This document shows, piece after piece, positions 23,372-32,463 of a stretch of DNA of 39,827 bases. The position numbers and the translations under genes are program-made. This DNA is from Fibrobacter sp. (GTDB taxonomy: Bacteria; Fibrobacterota; Chitinivibrionia; Chitinivibrionales; Chitinispirillaceae): NCBI GenBank assembly GCA_012728995.1, contig JAAYEB010000195.1:1-39827 (forward strand). The letters are read 5' to 3'. A model generated the notes under the pieces. That model saw only the letters and a program-made list of their open reading frames with translations. It did not search any database and had not been told where the DNA came from. Within the stretch, counting starts at the first letter, position 1. Each line of letters begins with the position of its first letter.

Positions 23372-26300
23372 TTTAAATACTGCGCTTGAGGGTGATGAAC
23401 AAATATTCCCATTGTTGAATGTTCCGGATCCATCTGAAAACCGGAAGTCAAACTGATATTCAGTCTCTCTTCAACTCCCATTAATTCAAACAGTTTTTTC
23501 TGTTCTTCAAGTGATGGCATACCAGCATACCCAAAACTGTATCTTCGCCCTGAACCTGGCGGCAAACCAATTCCACGACAAATTTCAGCACTTACCCTGT
23601 CTGCCATCAATTCAACAACAGTATTTCCAATCCCGTTCAGAAAAAACCCCCAACTGTATTTGTCATCCTTGTTAAAAAGGTCTCTTGTCTTATCTCCCAG
23701 TTTTTTCCCGATTGTAACTACCTGGATACCAATTATATCACCATCCGGCTTAAAATAATCAGCCAGCGAAATGCACCCGGATCGTTCCATTCTTGGAAAA
23801 TGGAAAGCTGCCAGTTCAGAATGAAAATCAGCCGGATCCAGAATAATTAAAAGTTCATTATCTTTAATTACGGGAAAATATCCATAAAATCCACGTGGAT
23901 TAATGAGCTGCAGTTCAATTATCTGCTTTACAAGTTCTTTAAAAGCAGGTTCGAACTGGTTTACCCTTGCATTTCCGAACTGTTCAGGAGACAAATTTCC
24001 ACCACCCCATTGTGCTTTAAACAGTTTTTCTTTATCAATCGTGTCTAAAAGGTTCTGTGGTTCCCATGCCAGGATTTCACCTGTACCCCAAAATGGTGGT
24101 TCAATATGTGGTCCATAAGAGAGCTGTTTTGTGGAATGCTTACATTCACTTCTGTTAGCTTTACCATTAACAGGCATTCTTCTTCTGTCTTTTTTCTCCT
24201 CTTTGTGGTTCTTGCTGTTTTTTAAACTTTCAAGTACCCGGGTTGCTTCAAAAGCATCTTTTGCATAATACACCCCCCCACTGTATAGCTGTCCGCCAGG
24301 GAGAGCAGAAATACGTTGTGCGAATTTTTTATTGACAGCAGCTCCTCCAACCAGCACCGGAATAGAAATGTTCTGATTTTGAAACACTTCAACGCATTTT
24401 GCCATTTCCCGTGATGTAGTCACAAGCAATGCAGATAACCCCACAGCATCCGGTTTTTCCTTTTTTACTGCTTCGAGAATATTATCAAGCGGAACCTGTT
24501 TACCAAGATCAATAATTTCAAACCCCTGATTTCTCAAAATTGACCCAACCAGATTTTTTCCTATATCATGAACATCACCATAAACAGTTGCGAGGACAAT
24601 TTTTCCTTTACAATTTATTTTACTGTCATCTTTCATGTGTGGTTCTAGTATTGAGACAGCTTCTTTCATGATTTCCGCTGCCTGAAGTACAAATGGCAGA
24701 ATCATATCACCTGAGGCCATTCTGTCGCCAACTTCACTCATTGCAGGAAGCAGAATCTGGTTGAGGACAGAATCCGGGCTTTTATTAACAAGCAGATTTT
24801 CAATGATCTGCTGCAACCCCCGACGATCGCGGTTCAAAACAGCATTTTGCAATTTTTTCTCATCAGACAGGTTCTGTTCTTTTTTTACACTTTTATTTGG
24901 GCTACCTATGTTAACGTTTTCGAATAATTGAACATATTTCGAAAGCGCATCCACATTTCGGTTAAAAAGAAGGTCTTCAGCAGCTTGCCGTATATTTGAA
25001 TCATATTCTTTTATATCATCCAGATGCAGCGGATTAAAGATTGCGGCACGCAACCCGGCTTTAGCTGCATGGTAAAGCATGAGGTTATTAAGAATTCGCC
25101 GTGCCTTTGGTTTCAATCCGAAAGAAACATTACTTACCCCCATCACAGTGCGAACCTGGGGCATTAGCTCACTAATTTTTTCAATTGCTTCAATACTTTT
25201 CAAAGCAGAATCTGCGCTTTGTGGATCACCTGTGGCCAGAGTAAAAACAAGCGGATCAATGTACAGATAATGTTCCGGAATATCGAATTCTCCACAAACC
25301 AGCTCCCTCAGAGATTTCGCGATTTCTACTTTTTTTGCTACCGTTTTTGCCATACCGTCATCATCTATAGTCAAAGCTATTACCGGACATCCGAAATCGC
25401 TTGCTATTTTCAGAATGCATCTTGCTTTTTCACCACTATGTTCCAGATTGATTGAATTAATCATTACCGATCCAGGACTTGACTGAAGAGCTTTTTGCAA
25501 AACAGCAGGTTCTGTAGTATCTATACAGAATGGCCTGTCGATTCTTTCACTGAGATGTGAAAGCAGATTTTTCATCACAGCAGCTTCATTATCCTGTTCA
25601 TTAACTGCTACACAAAGATCCAGAAGAGAACACCCTGCATTTTTTTGTTCGAAAGCGATTGCTGTCAGTTCATCATAATCCTGTGCAAGAACAAACTCTT
25701 TGGTTTTTCTTGATCCCTGAGCATTCAGGCGTTCACCGATTATTACAGGTGAACTCTGTTTCTCGAGATCCAGACCTCCGATTCCAGTTGAAAGCCAGCA
25801 AGTATTACCAATGTAAAAACGTTTTGCAGATTTAATCTCCTTGAGCTTTTTTACCAGAGCTGAGATATGTTCCGGTGTTGTGCCACAACAACCTCCTGTT
25901 ACAGAAAGCCCCATTTCCACAACAACTGCCGCAATCTTTTCTGCAAACTCCTTCGGTTCCATTCTGTATTCTGCTTTACCATTTACATTATGCGGAATAC
26001 CAGCATTAGGAAGCATTGATACAGGGAACGGTGATAATTTGAGTAGTTTTTCTATCGATTTACGCATTTGTTCAGGACCTGTTCCGCAATTTATTCCAAT
26101 AACAGAGGGTCCCAGACTACAAACTGAACCTAAAAATGATTCAATGGTACTACCAAGCAGCATTCTCCCTGAAGCATCAACAGTAATCTGAATCTGAAAC
26201 GGCAATACTTTTGCGGTTTTTCTGAATAGTCTCTTTATCCCAAAAACAGCAGCTCTTACCTCCAAAAGATCCTGAGCAGTCTCAATTAACAAAATATCCG

Positions 26301-26769
26301 CTCCACCATCCATAAGCCCACGTGCCTGCTCTTCATATATATCAGCCAATTCACTGAATGTAATACTTGAAAGAGCCGGGTCACTTGATGATGGCAAAAA
26401 GCCTGTTGGTCCCATCGTACCACAAACAAATAGAGGAATATCTGATTTGAAATTTTCACACGCTTTACAAGCTGCCCTGGCACCACTTTTGTTGATATCA
26501 TAAACTTTGTCACCCAGGCCATATTCATTTAACTTGGCCCTGCTTGCAGTAAAAGTATTTGTTTCTATTACCTGTGCACCGGCTTTCAGATATTCTGTAT
26601 GAAGAGAAGTGATTTCATCCGGTCTGCTCAGATTCAGTATCTCGTTACATCCAGGAACCCCCTGGAAAAATTCTTCAGGAAAATTTGCTTTTTGAATCTG
26701 AGTTCCAAACGCGCCATCAAAAATTACAGGCTTTTCACCTTTGATAAAATCAGTATACTTTAAACCCAT
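23368..26769 (-). CDS. metH: Cobalamin-dependent methionine synthase
   Basis: This 1133-aa protein has the full MetH order: homocysteine-binding barrel (G-A-F-G-T-Q-I-Q near the start; zinc cysteines in I-N-C-G-T-G and G-G-C-C-G-T-T-P), folate-binding barrel (V-I-I-G-E-R-L-N-A-Q-G), cobalamin cap and Rossmann domain (D-V-H-D-I-G-K-N-L-V-G with the axial His; V-G-G-A-A-V-N), and a C-terminal SAM activation domain ending near R-Y-S-F-G-Y-A-G-M-P-S. It methylates homocysteine using methyltetrahydrofolate. A TTG at 26787 would extend it by 6 residues, but ATG 26769 is chosen because AGGAG lies 4 bases upstream. It is slightly shorter than E. coli MetH (1227 aa). No cobalamin riboswitch was recognised upstream. 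Confidence 0.96.
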   Translation of the reverse strand: MGLKYTDFIKGEKPVIFDGAFGTQIQKANFPEEFFQGVPGCNEILNLSRPDEITSLHTEYLKAGAQVIETNTFTASRAKLNEYGLGDKVYDINKSGARAACKACENFKSDIPLFVCGTMGPTGFLPSSSDPALSSITFSELADIYEEQARGLMDGGADILLIETAQDLLEVRAAVFGIKRLFRKTAKVLPFQIQITVDASGRMLLGSTIESFLGSVCSLGPSVIGINCGTGPEQMRKSIEKLLKLSPFPVSMLPNAGIPHNVNGKAEYRMEPKEFAEKIAAVVVEMGLSVTGGCCGTTPEHISALVKKLKEIKSAKRFYIGNTCWLSTGIGGLDLEKQSSPVIIGERLNAQGSRKTKEFVLAQDYDELTAIAFEQKNAGCSLLDLCVAVNEQDNEAAVMKNLLSHLSERIDRPFCIDTTEPAVLQKALQSSPGSVMINSINLEHSGEKARCILKIASDFGCPVIALTIDDDGMAKTVAKKVEIAKSLRELVCGEFDIPEHYLYIDPLVFTLATGDPQSADSALKSIEAIEKISELMPQVRTVMGVSNVSFGLKPKARRILNNLMLYHAAKAGLRAAIFNPLHLDDIKEYDSNIRQAAEDLLFNRNVDALSKYVQLFENVNIGSPNKSVKKEQNLSDEKKLQNAVLNRDRRGLQQIIENLLVNKSPDSVLNQILLPAMSEVGDRMASGDMILPFVLQAAEIMKEAVSILEPHMKDDSKINCKGKIVLATVYGDVHDIGKNLVGSILRNQGFEIIDLGKQVPLDNILEAVKKEKPDAVGLSALLVTTSREMAKCVEVFQNQNISIPVLVGGAAVNKKFAQRISALPGGQLYSGGVYYAKDAFEATRVLESLKNSKNHKEEKKDRRRMPVNGKANRSECKHSTKQLSYGPHIEPPFWGTGEILAWEPQNLLDTIDKEKLFKAQWGGGNLSPEQFGNARVNQFEPAFKELVKQIIELQLINPRGFYGYFPVIKDNELLIILDPADFHSELAAFHFPRMERSGCISLADYFKPDGDIIGIQVVTIGKKLGDKTRDLFNKDDKYSWGFFLNGIGNTVVELMADRVSAEICRGIGLPPGSGRRYSFGYAGMPSLEEQKKLFELMGVEERLNISLTSGFQMDPEHSTMGIFVHHPQAQYLK

Positions 26770-27691
26770 TTTACTCCTGTTTTGCAAAATAAAACTGAAA
26801 ATTTATTTAAAAATGATAATTACTGTTGTATACAATGCCTGAATGGAAACGATTGATTTACAATCTTTATTCGAGAATATTTCCCCTTTTGGTTGTTGTA
26901 ATCAGTCTGACCTTTTTTTAGTACCAGTATCGTTGTCGTAATCGCTACCACATATTCAAATGTAATCGAGTAGTTCTTAAAAATTCGAGACATCAAACTC
27001 GAAATTTAAAAAGAAAAATATATCAGGATTACAGAGAATCCTTTTTCCAGCATAAAAACAGACTTCATAATTTGTGTCTTTTATTTTTGTGTGGTCGGAA
27101 TTAGACATATTACTTCCCGCATAATATATATTCATGCTTTTTAAATTAACATTTTAAATTGAAAACCACTACTAAACTGAGATAATTAAATAGCGAGAAC
27201 TATGGATTTAATCGAATAAAATCTTTTTTTTCATATAAATTAACTTTTTCTTTTAATGAGTTTTCGGTTTTTTGGCCATTTCTACAAAGTGATACACACT
27301 TCAACTCATTTGGACTACACGTCATTCATGATGGCAAGGAGTTCAGAACCGATTAATTTAAAGTTAACAATCACTATAAGGATAGCAGAAGAACTGGAGT
27401 ACAATTAATTTTTGAATAAAACAGAACTGATTATAAAATATGTTTGTGATTAAAAACGAAGTAATTCGTGTTTTTTATATGTTATTTCCAGTCATTTCAG
27501 ATTCTTAGAAAAAAGTTTACGCAATAATCTGAGTACTAATATCGTAATTGGACTAAACTGACTTTAACAATTTGTTTCTGACTTCTTTGAATTTTTAGTC
27601 GCAGTAACAGTAATTCTTTGAATAATTTAACTTAAAAACACGAGACATCTTCGGCAAAAAGATCGAATTTTTCCCGGGAGGACAAGAACAC
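26770..27691. other. Long AT-rich gene-free gap upstream of metH and the sigma gene
   Basis: About 920 bp separate the divergent metH and primary sigma genes. The sequence is very AT-rich with many stops in every frame. A weak TTCGAG/CTCGAA hairpin occurs near 26987-27006. The words AGTACCAGTATCGT (near 26921) and AGTACTAATATCGTAAT (near 27532), and CGAGACATC (near 26987 and 27641), recur but are short. Control regions for both genes must lie here; no specific site or RNA gene was established. Confidence 0.5.
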
Positions 27692-28540
27692 ATGGAAAGA
27701 AGAATGATTATTCCTGATGAAACTTCGTTAGAACTGTATCTAAAGGAGATCAGCAAGAACGAGGCTCTTCCAGCCGAAGAAGAAGCACGGTTAGCTGTAA
27801 AAATAAGAGAAGGTGACAGAAAAGCACTTGAAAAACTGATTAATGCTAATCTTCGCTTTGTTGTCAGTGTCGCAAGAAATTACCAGAATCAGGGACTTCC
27901 TCTTGGTGAATTAATAAGTGAAGGCAATCTTGGACTGATACAAGCAGCAAAAAGATTTGACGAAAAACGAAATTTTAAATTTATCTCATATGCTGTATGG
28001 TGGATTCGACAAGCGATTCTACGAGCTCTTGCCGATCGTTCACGTATCACACGGGTACCCTTGAACCGCATCGGTATAATTCACAAAGTCGGAAGAACTC
28101 AAAGCCGGCTTGAACAAAAGTACCGTAGAATGCCTACCATGGAAGAGATTGCCCAGGAACTTGGTCTTGAAGAAAAAGAAGTTCTTGAAATTCAAAAAAT
28201 CGGTAACAGATATCTCTCTCTTGATACTCCTGTACAAGCTGATGACAGTTCCGAATTAATTGATTTGCTTCAGGATGAAAACCAGGATTTACCGGACAGC
28301 CATTTGATCGAAATGTCGATGCATGAAGGTGTTAACCGGATTCTTGATACGTTGAATGATCGTGAGAAAAAAGTTCTGAAACTCTATTTCGGAGTTGGTG
28401 AAGATACGCCTCATACACTTGATGAAATTGGCAAACGTCTCCATCTCACCCGCGAACGTGTCAGACAAATTAAGGAAAAGGCAATTCACAGACTCAAAAA
28501 TTCTTACCGCAGCCGAATCTTGAAAGTATTTACTGATTGA
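27692..28540 (+). CDS. rpoD: Primary RNA polymerase sigma factor (sigma-70 group)
   Basis: This 282-aa protein contains regions 1.2 to 4.2: S-L-E-L-Y-L-K-E-I (1.2), N-L-R-F-V-V-S-V-A-R-N-Y and D-E-K-R-N-F-K-F-I-S-Y-A-V-W-W-I-R-Q-A-I (2.1-2.4, core and -10 binding), P-T-M-E-E-I-A-Q-E-L-G (3), and L-T-R-E-R-V-R-Q-I-K-E-K-A-I-H-R-L-K (4.2, -35 helix-turn-helix). It lacks region 1.1 and the non-conserved insert of proteobacterial RpoD, as in the short primary sigma factors of FCB-group bacteria. GGGAGG precedes ATG 27692. The near-consensus regions 2 and 4 favour a housekeeping rather than alternative role; a second group 2 sigma elsewhere cannot be excluded. Confidence 0.92.
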   Translation: MERRMIIPDETSLELYLKEISKNEALPAEEEARLAVKIREGDRKALEKLINANLRFVVSVARNYQNQGLPLGELISEGNLGLIQAAKRFDEKRNFKFISYAVWWIRQAILRALADRSRITRVPLNRIGIIHKVGRTQSRLEQKYRRMPTMEEIAQELGLEEKEVLEIQKIGNRYLSLDTPVQADDSSELIDLLQDENQDLPDSHLIEMSMHEGVNRILDTLNDREKKVLKLYFGVGEDTPHTLDEIGKRLHLTRERVRQIKEKAIHRLKNSYRSRILKVFTD

Positions 28541-28730
28541 CCATTCTTCCTTTGTCGTACTTTAATCTGAATTGATCTTTTTTTATTGTATCATTTCGAT
28601 CAGAAAACTGTGAATGCGTACAAGATGCATTCACAGTAATAAAATGGATGTATGAGCTGATCATCATAATAGTCCATATTGCTACCACCAAAGAAATAGC
28701 TCCGTAAATTATAATCAAACACGCAATCAT
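28530..28730 (-). CDS. Candidate small membrane protein (66 aa)
   Basis: A 66-codon frame begins M-I-A-C-L-I-I-I-Y-G-A-I and has one clear N-terminal membrane helix (about residues 2-30) followed by a polar, positively charged tail. An AGGGGG ribosome-binding site sits 6 bases before ATG 28730, the best evidence that it is real. It runs opposite to the sigma gene and overlaps its last 11 bp. It contains the perfect inverted repeat at 28607-28637. No family was recognised, and chance occurrence is possible. Confidence 0.4.
   Translation of the reverse strand: MIACLIIIYGAISLVVAIWTIMMISSYIHFITVNASCTHSQFSDRNDTIKKDQFRLKYDKGRMVNQ
28607..28637. repeat. Perfect 11-bp inverted repeat
   Basis: ACTGTGAATGC (28607-28617) and GCATTCACAGT (28627-28637) are perfect complements around a 9-nt loop, 66 bp past the sigma-gene stop. 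On the minus strand the stem is followed by TTTTCTGAT; on the plus strand there is no T-run. It could be a weak terminator or an operator-like site. It also falls inside the candidate 66-aa minus-strand frame. Confidence 0.6.
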
Positions 28731-28916
28731 ATCTTTCCCCCTGTTTAAATGCTATATCTCATTCGATTAAAATATCAATAAATAGTTGGATCGTTTTTAC
28801 ACTGAATGATTAATCATACAACAGGTCATACTCAGAAAAATTTATTCAGTTTGTTTGGCTTTCCAGAATCATAGATCTTTTCTCTAAAAGAACACCGCCT
28901 ATTTCTGGAGGAGCCA

Positions 28917-29015
28917 GTGGTCAAAAGTTATATTTGTTTTTTAATTTATTTTAGTTTTATAATTAATTACGCGAGTTTAACAATCGATTGCTGCCAGATG
29001 ACACTCAGGCAGTAA
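28917..29015 (+). CDS. Candidate short ORF (32 aa) with strong ribosome-binding site
   Basis: GGAGG followed by five bases and GTG opens a 32-codon frame ending TAA at 29013-29015. The peptide begins M-V-K-S-Y-I-C-F-L-I-Y-F-S-F-I-I and is mostly hydrophobic, like a signal or membrane peptide, with two Cys near the end. It ends 49 bp before the AnmK-like gene and might be a leader peptide or simply chance. No homology was recognised. Confidence 0.27.
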   Translation: MVKSYICFLIYFSFIINYASLTIDCCQMTLRQ

Positions 29016-29064
29016 CTTTTTAGTCTTTTATATTTAACAGTAATTCTTAACTAAAAATTTTAAG

Positions 29065-30219
29065 ATGATACCTGAAACACTATTAAAACTTAGAAAAATC
29101 AAAAAACGACGCATTCTTGTGATTTCTGCCAGTGGTGTAAAGGGAGGTATCCAAAGCCTGTACCTTCAGACTACAAACCCATGGGAGATTCTATCATCGG
29201 CATTTATCCCATATATTAAAAAAATTGATGATATTATTGAAAAATACAGTATATCCAATTGTATCAGTCCATCAGAACAAAGCTGGCTTGATTATAAAAT
29301 GTCCATGCAATTTGTTGAAAGTGCACGAGTAGCGCTTTCACAGCAAATTACTGCATTGCGTACCCCACACCTGATAGTGTTAAATAAACCAGTTGTCTGG
29401 AAAGGTGAAACAGGTGAAAATCTTCAACAATTTACATGGGATATTTCATTTGGCGATGCCCAATATCTTGCAAGTACATTCAAAACACCTGTATTAACCG
29501 ATTTGGTAAGGCATAACATTCTTGCCGGAGGGCCCGGAAATTTACCTCTCAATCCGGGTAATATCAGGACTGCCTCCCGTTGCAAAGGAATAGTAGCCTT
29601 GATTAACATCGGCCTGATTTCACATATTTCTGTAATTGATACTGAAAATTCTTCTTTATTGGTTGATTCAGATACTGGTCCGGGGACTTGTTTGTTAAAC
29701 AAGCTTATAAAGGAATATGGAAATGACACAGGTTTTGACCGTGACGGCTCATTAGCTTCTCAAGGAAATATTGATGGAACCTGTCTTAATCATTTTGCTG
29801 AACACCATTGGTTTCTCAAACCAGCCCCAAAAACAGCTAATCATGAACAGTTTGATGGTTTTCTTGATGACCCTCTACTTAACAGTCTCAAAAATGCAGA
29901 CAAAATTGCAACCGTTACATCATTAACAGCACGAACAGCCTATGATTTTTTCAAACGTGAGTATAATTTAAAATCTTCACCAGATACGATTTATCTGTCT
30001 GGTGGTGGAGCAAATAATTTGGCTTTAATGGATTATCTTCAAACTTATTTTGACCCTTTGCCGGTTAAAAGCATTGAAGAAATCGGAATACCGACAGATA
30101 TGCGTATACCACTTGCATTAGGGTTAACTGTAGATTCATATATTTGTGGCAACTCAATATGTTGGGAAACTGGTAATACCCCCAGAATTGAACCTCTGGG
30201 CCGTCTGGTTCTACCTTAA
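29065..30219 (+). CDS. Degenerate anhydro-N-acetylmuramic acid kinase (AnmK)-like protein
   Basis: This 384-aa protein follows the AnmK scaffold: I-N-I-G-L-I-S-H-I-S (family N-I-G-G-I-A-N), D-S-D-T-G-P-G-T-C-L (D-T-G-P-G-N), P-A-P-K-T-A-N-H-E-Q-F (P-K-S-T-G-R-E-x-F), S-G-G-G-A-N-N (C-G-G-G-x-x-N). AnmK phosphorylates and opens 1,6-anhydroMurNAc during cell-wall recycling. Key residues differ: the N-terminal G-T-S-x-D-G ATP loop is S-A-S-G-V-K-G-G, the H-G-Q-T segment is N-K-P-V, and the catalytic Asp of R-R-x-D-x-x-x-G-G is Asn in R-H-N-I-L-A-G-G. It may be a pseudoenzyme or act on another substrate. No strong ribosome-binding site was seen. It converges on lpxA with a 10-bp gap. Confidence 0.72.
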   Translation: MIPETLLKLRKIKKRRILVISASGVKGGIQSLYLQTTNPWEILSSAFIPYIKKIDDIIEKYSISNCISPSEQSWLDYKMSMQFVESARVALSQQITALRTPHLIVLNKPVVWKGETGENLQQFTWDISFGDAQYLASTFKTPVLTDLVRHNILAGGPGNLPLNPGNIRTASRCKGIVALINIGLISHISVIDTENSSLLVDSDTGPGTCLLNKLIKEYGNDTGFDRDGSLASQGNIDGTCLNHFAEHHWFLKPAPKTANHEQFDGFLDDPLLNSLKNADKIATVTSLTARTAYDFFKREYNLKSSPDTIYLSGGGANNLALMDYLQTYFDPLPVKSIEEIGIPTDMRIPLALGLTVDSYICGNSICWETGNTPRIEPLGRLVLP

Positions 30220-30229
30220 ACAGATTTGT

Positions 30230-31030
30230 TTATCCGATGAAATCCACTTTCATCCGCATTAAACCACGCTTGCTGTTTTTTACAAAAGAGATAATTCTTT
30301 CAATATCCTGATTGCCGGAAAAAGTTTGTTCAAGATAATTCAATGCATCATGAAGAGAACGGTTTTCACGAAAAAGAATTTTATAAGCTCTTTTAATATT
30401 TTGCCTTCTTTCCGATGAAAATCCATGTCTTTCCAAACCGACTTTATTTATCCCGACAATTCTTGTTTCATCATCCCCCCCACACATTGCATAAGGAATG
30501 ATATCCATGAAAGGCTTGGCAACAGATGCTATAAAAGCATAATCCCCGATACGTACAAACTGGTGAATAGGTACTATACCACCTATGGTAACATGATCCC
30601 CAATTTCAACATGACCTGCCATAGCCATTGAATTCGAAATGGTTACATCATTTCCCAATATACAATCGTGAGCGATATGACAATATGCCATAATCCAGCA
30701 ATTTTCACCTATTCTTGTTTCGCCCCTGTCAATAGTACCACGATTGATAGTAACGAATTCGCGAATAAGAGTGTTTTTTCCAATAAAAGTAAAGGTTTTT
30801 TCACCTTTGAATTTTTTATCCTGAGGGATCAGACCTATAGCAGCACTTTTAAAAATACGACAATCTTCTCCTATTCTTGTCCCCTGTCCTATCATGACAT
30901 GAGGACCAATAGAACATCGATCGCCAATAATAACATCAGATTCTATAACAGAATAAGGCCCGATTGTTACACCTTCACCAATCTGAACATCAGAATCTAT
31001 TATTGCAGTAGAATGAATATTAGACGTCAA
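30230..31030 (-). CDS. lpxA: UDP-N-acetylglucosamine acyltransferase
   Basis: This 266-aa left-handed beta-helix protein carries many hexapeptide repeats (I-G-E-G-V-T-I-G-P and similar) over the first ~190 residues and a helical C terminus. The catalytic-histidine block H-I-A-H-D-C-I-L-G and the I-H-Q-F-V-R-I-G-D-Y-A-F segment are diagnostic of LpxA, which adds the 3-hydroxyacyl chain to UDP-GlcNAc in the first lipid A step. The only usable start is TTG 31030 (M-T-S-N-I-H-S), with AAAGG upstream and an in-frame stop three codons earlier. It is the last gene of the bam/lpx operon. Confidence 0.95.
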   Translation of the reverse strand: MTSNIHSTAIIDSDVQIGEGVTIGPYSVIESDVIIGDRCSIGPHVMIGQGTRIGEDCRIFKSAAIGLIPQDKKFKGEKTFTFIGKNTLIREFVTINRGTIDRGETRIGENCWIMAYCHIAHDCILGNDVTISNSMAMAGHVEIGDHVTIGGIVPIHQFVRIGDYAFIASVAKPFMDIIPYAMCGGDDETRIVGINKVGLERHGFSSERRQNIKRAYKILFRENRSLHDALNYLEQTFSGNQDIERIISFVKNSKRGLMRMKVDFIG

Positions 31031-31043
31031 AAAATGCTACCTT

Positions 31044-32417
31044 TCAATTACCATACATAGCCATCATCTCAGCTTCACAAACAATCTTGTCATCAACAAA
31101 ACATTTACCGACAAACTTTCCTATTCCTCTTCGGAACTGAAGCATTTTCAACTCCATACGCAGAGTATCACCAGGTCTTACAATACCCCTGAACCGGGCT
31201 TTATCAATACCCATAAATAAAACTTTCGGGATTTCACCATTTTTCCTTTTTTTCCCGTAAAGTCCCATAATTCCCCCTGCCTGAGCCATTGCTTCAATCA
31301 TAAGTACTCCAGGCATTGTTGGATTTTCGGGGAAATGCCCCTGGAAAAAATTATCATTGAACGAGACATTCTTTACAGCAATAATAGATTCTTCCGGAAC
31401 TATTTCAAGTACTTTATCTACAAGTAGAAATGGATATCTGTGCGGCAGGATCTGCAAAATCTCTTCATAAGTTATGTTCCCCCCTCCGTCAGCAATAGTT
31501 TTGATGCTTTTCTTTTTCATATAATCCCTGATTTTTTTTGCTACAGAGATATTTGCGGCATGACCGGTTCTTGCACCGATAATATGTGCCTTAAGCGGTT
31601 TGCCAAGCAGATAAAGATCACCGATCAAATCAAGTGCTTTATGACGGCAGGGTTCATTATGAAAACGCAGTTTTGCATTGTTAAGAAAGCCGTTTTTTCC
31701 TGGTTCAATAGGTCCTTTGTATGCAAACAGGCGCCTTATATAATCTATATGTTCTTTTGTAAGGTCAATATCCTGTACGACTAAAGCACTGTCCAGAGAT
31801 CCCCCTCTGATCAATTCCTGCTCACGCAGTTTTTCTATTTCAGAAAGAAAGCAAAATGTTCTCGCCGGAGCAAAATCATTCACATAATCGTTTAATGAAA
31901 AAAGGGTTGTATATTGTGCACCAAGTGCAGGATAATTGTAATCAATTTCAAGAGTTAAACGGAAATGATCCAGCGGGAATACACCCAGTGCGACGTCACC
32001 ATTTACATGCATAAACGGCTCATCAATGGTTATATACTCTCTTTCCATTTCCTGTTCAACAATACCGGCTTCCTGAATGAGTTTGACATAAGGCAACGAG
32101 CTGCCATCCATGAGAGGAATTTCCTGCGCTCCAACCTCTACTTTACAGTTATCGATACCCAGGCCAGCTAAACAGGACATAACATGTTCAATCGAATAAA
32201 CCTTGACACCATCTCTACCAATAGTAGTACCTCGCGCAAGATCAACAACATTATCTATATCAGCTATAATTTCGGGTTTGTTTTCGAGATCGGTTCTGAT
32301 AAACCGGACACCGTAATTTTCCGGTGCAGGATTCATGGTTACTGTTGCAGGTACCCCTGTATGCAACCCGATACCGGTGAGCGAAACACTTTTATTGATA
32401 GTATGTTGAAGGCCCAT
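31044..32417 (-). CDS. lpxC/fabZ: LpxC-FabZ fusion: UDP-3-O-acyl-GlcNAc deacetylase / 3-hydroxyacyl-ACP dehydratase
   Basis: This 457-aa protein joins two enzymes. Residues about 1-300 are LpxC: T-G-I-G-L-H-T-G at the start, zinc ligands in S-I-E-H-V-M-S and C-R-H-K-A-L-D-L-I-G-D, and G-A-R-T-G-H-A with the catalytic His. Residues about 315-457 are FabZ: I-L-P-H-R-Y-P-F-L-L-V-D (catalytic His), G-H-F-P-E-N-P-T-M-P-G-V-L-M-I-E-A-M-A-Q (catalytic Glu). LpxC commits to lipid A; FabZ dehydrates hydroxyacyl-ACP and competes for the same acyl pool. The fusion is characteristic of Bacteroidota, Chlorobiota and Fibrobacterota. Confidence 0.96.
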   Translation of the reverse strand: MGLQHTINKSVSLTGIGLHTGVPATVTMNPAPENYGVRFIRTDLENKPEIIADIDNVVDLARGTTIGRDGVKVYSIEHVMSCLAGLGIDNCKVEVGAQEIPLMDGSSLPYVKLIQEAGIVEQEMEREYITIDEPFMHVNGDVALGVFPLDHFRLTLEIDYNYPALGAQYTTLFSLNDYVNDFAPARTFCFLSEIEKLREQELIRGGSLDSALVVQDIDLTKEHIDYIRRLFAYKGPIEPGKNGFLNNAKLRFHNEPCRHKALDLIGDLYLLGKPLKAHIIGARTGHAANISVAKKIRDYMKKKSIKTIADGGGNITYEEILQILPHRYPFLLVDKVLEIVPEESIIAVKNVSFNDNFFQGHFPENPTMPGVLMIEAMAQAGGIMGLYGKKRKNGEIPKVLFMGIDKARFRGIVRPGDTLRMELKMLQFRRGIGKFVGKCFVDDKIVCEAEMMAMYGN

Positions 32418-32463
32418 ATTTCAAAGATGTCCTTTCTGACCTGAATTGCCGTTAAACGGGCTT

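Larger units (their letters stand above)
28541..29064. other. Gap between sigma gene and AnmK-like gene
   Basis: This 524-bp AT-rich stretch has no long gene. It holds the candidate small ORFs at 28530-28730 (minus) and 28917-29015 (plus) and the 11-bp inverted repeat at 28607-28637. Nothing else was recognised. Confidence 0.5.

Noticed and set aside
26770-26940. Cobalamin or SAM riboswitch upstream of metH
   Set aside because: No B12-box-like GCCACTG or recognisable S-box core was seen in the short AT-rich leader.
26980-27010. TTCGAG/CTCGAA hairpin as a terminator
   Set aside because: Only a 6-bp stem, no gene ends nearby, and its only T-tract faces the minus strand where nothing needs terminating.
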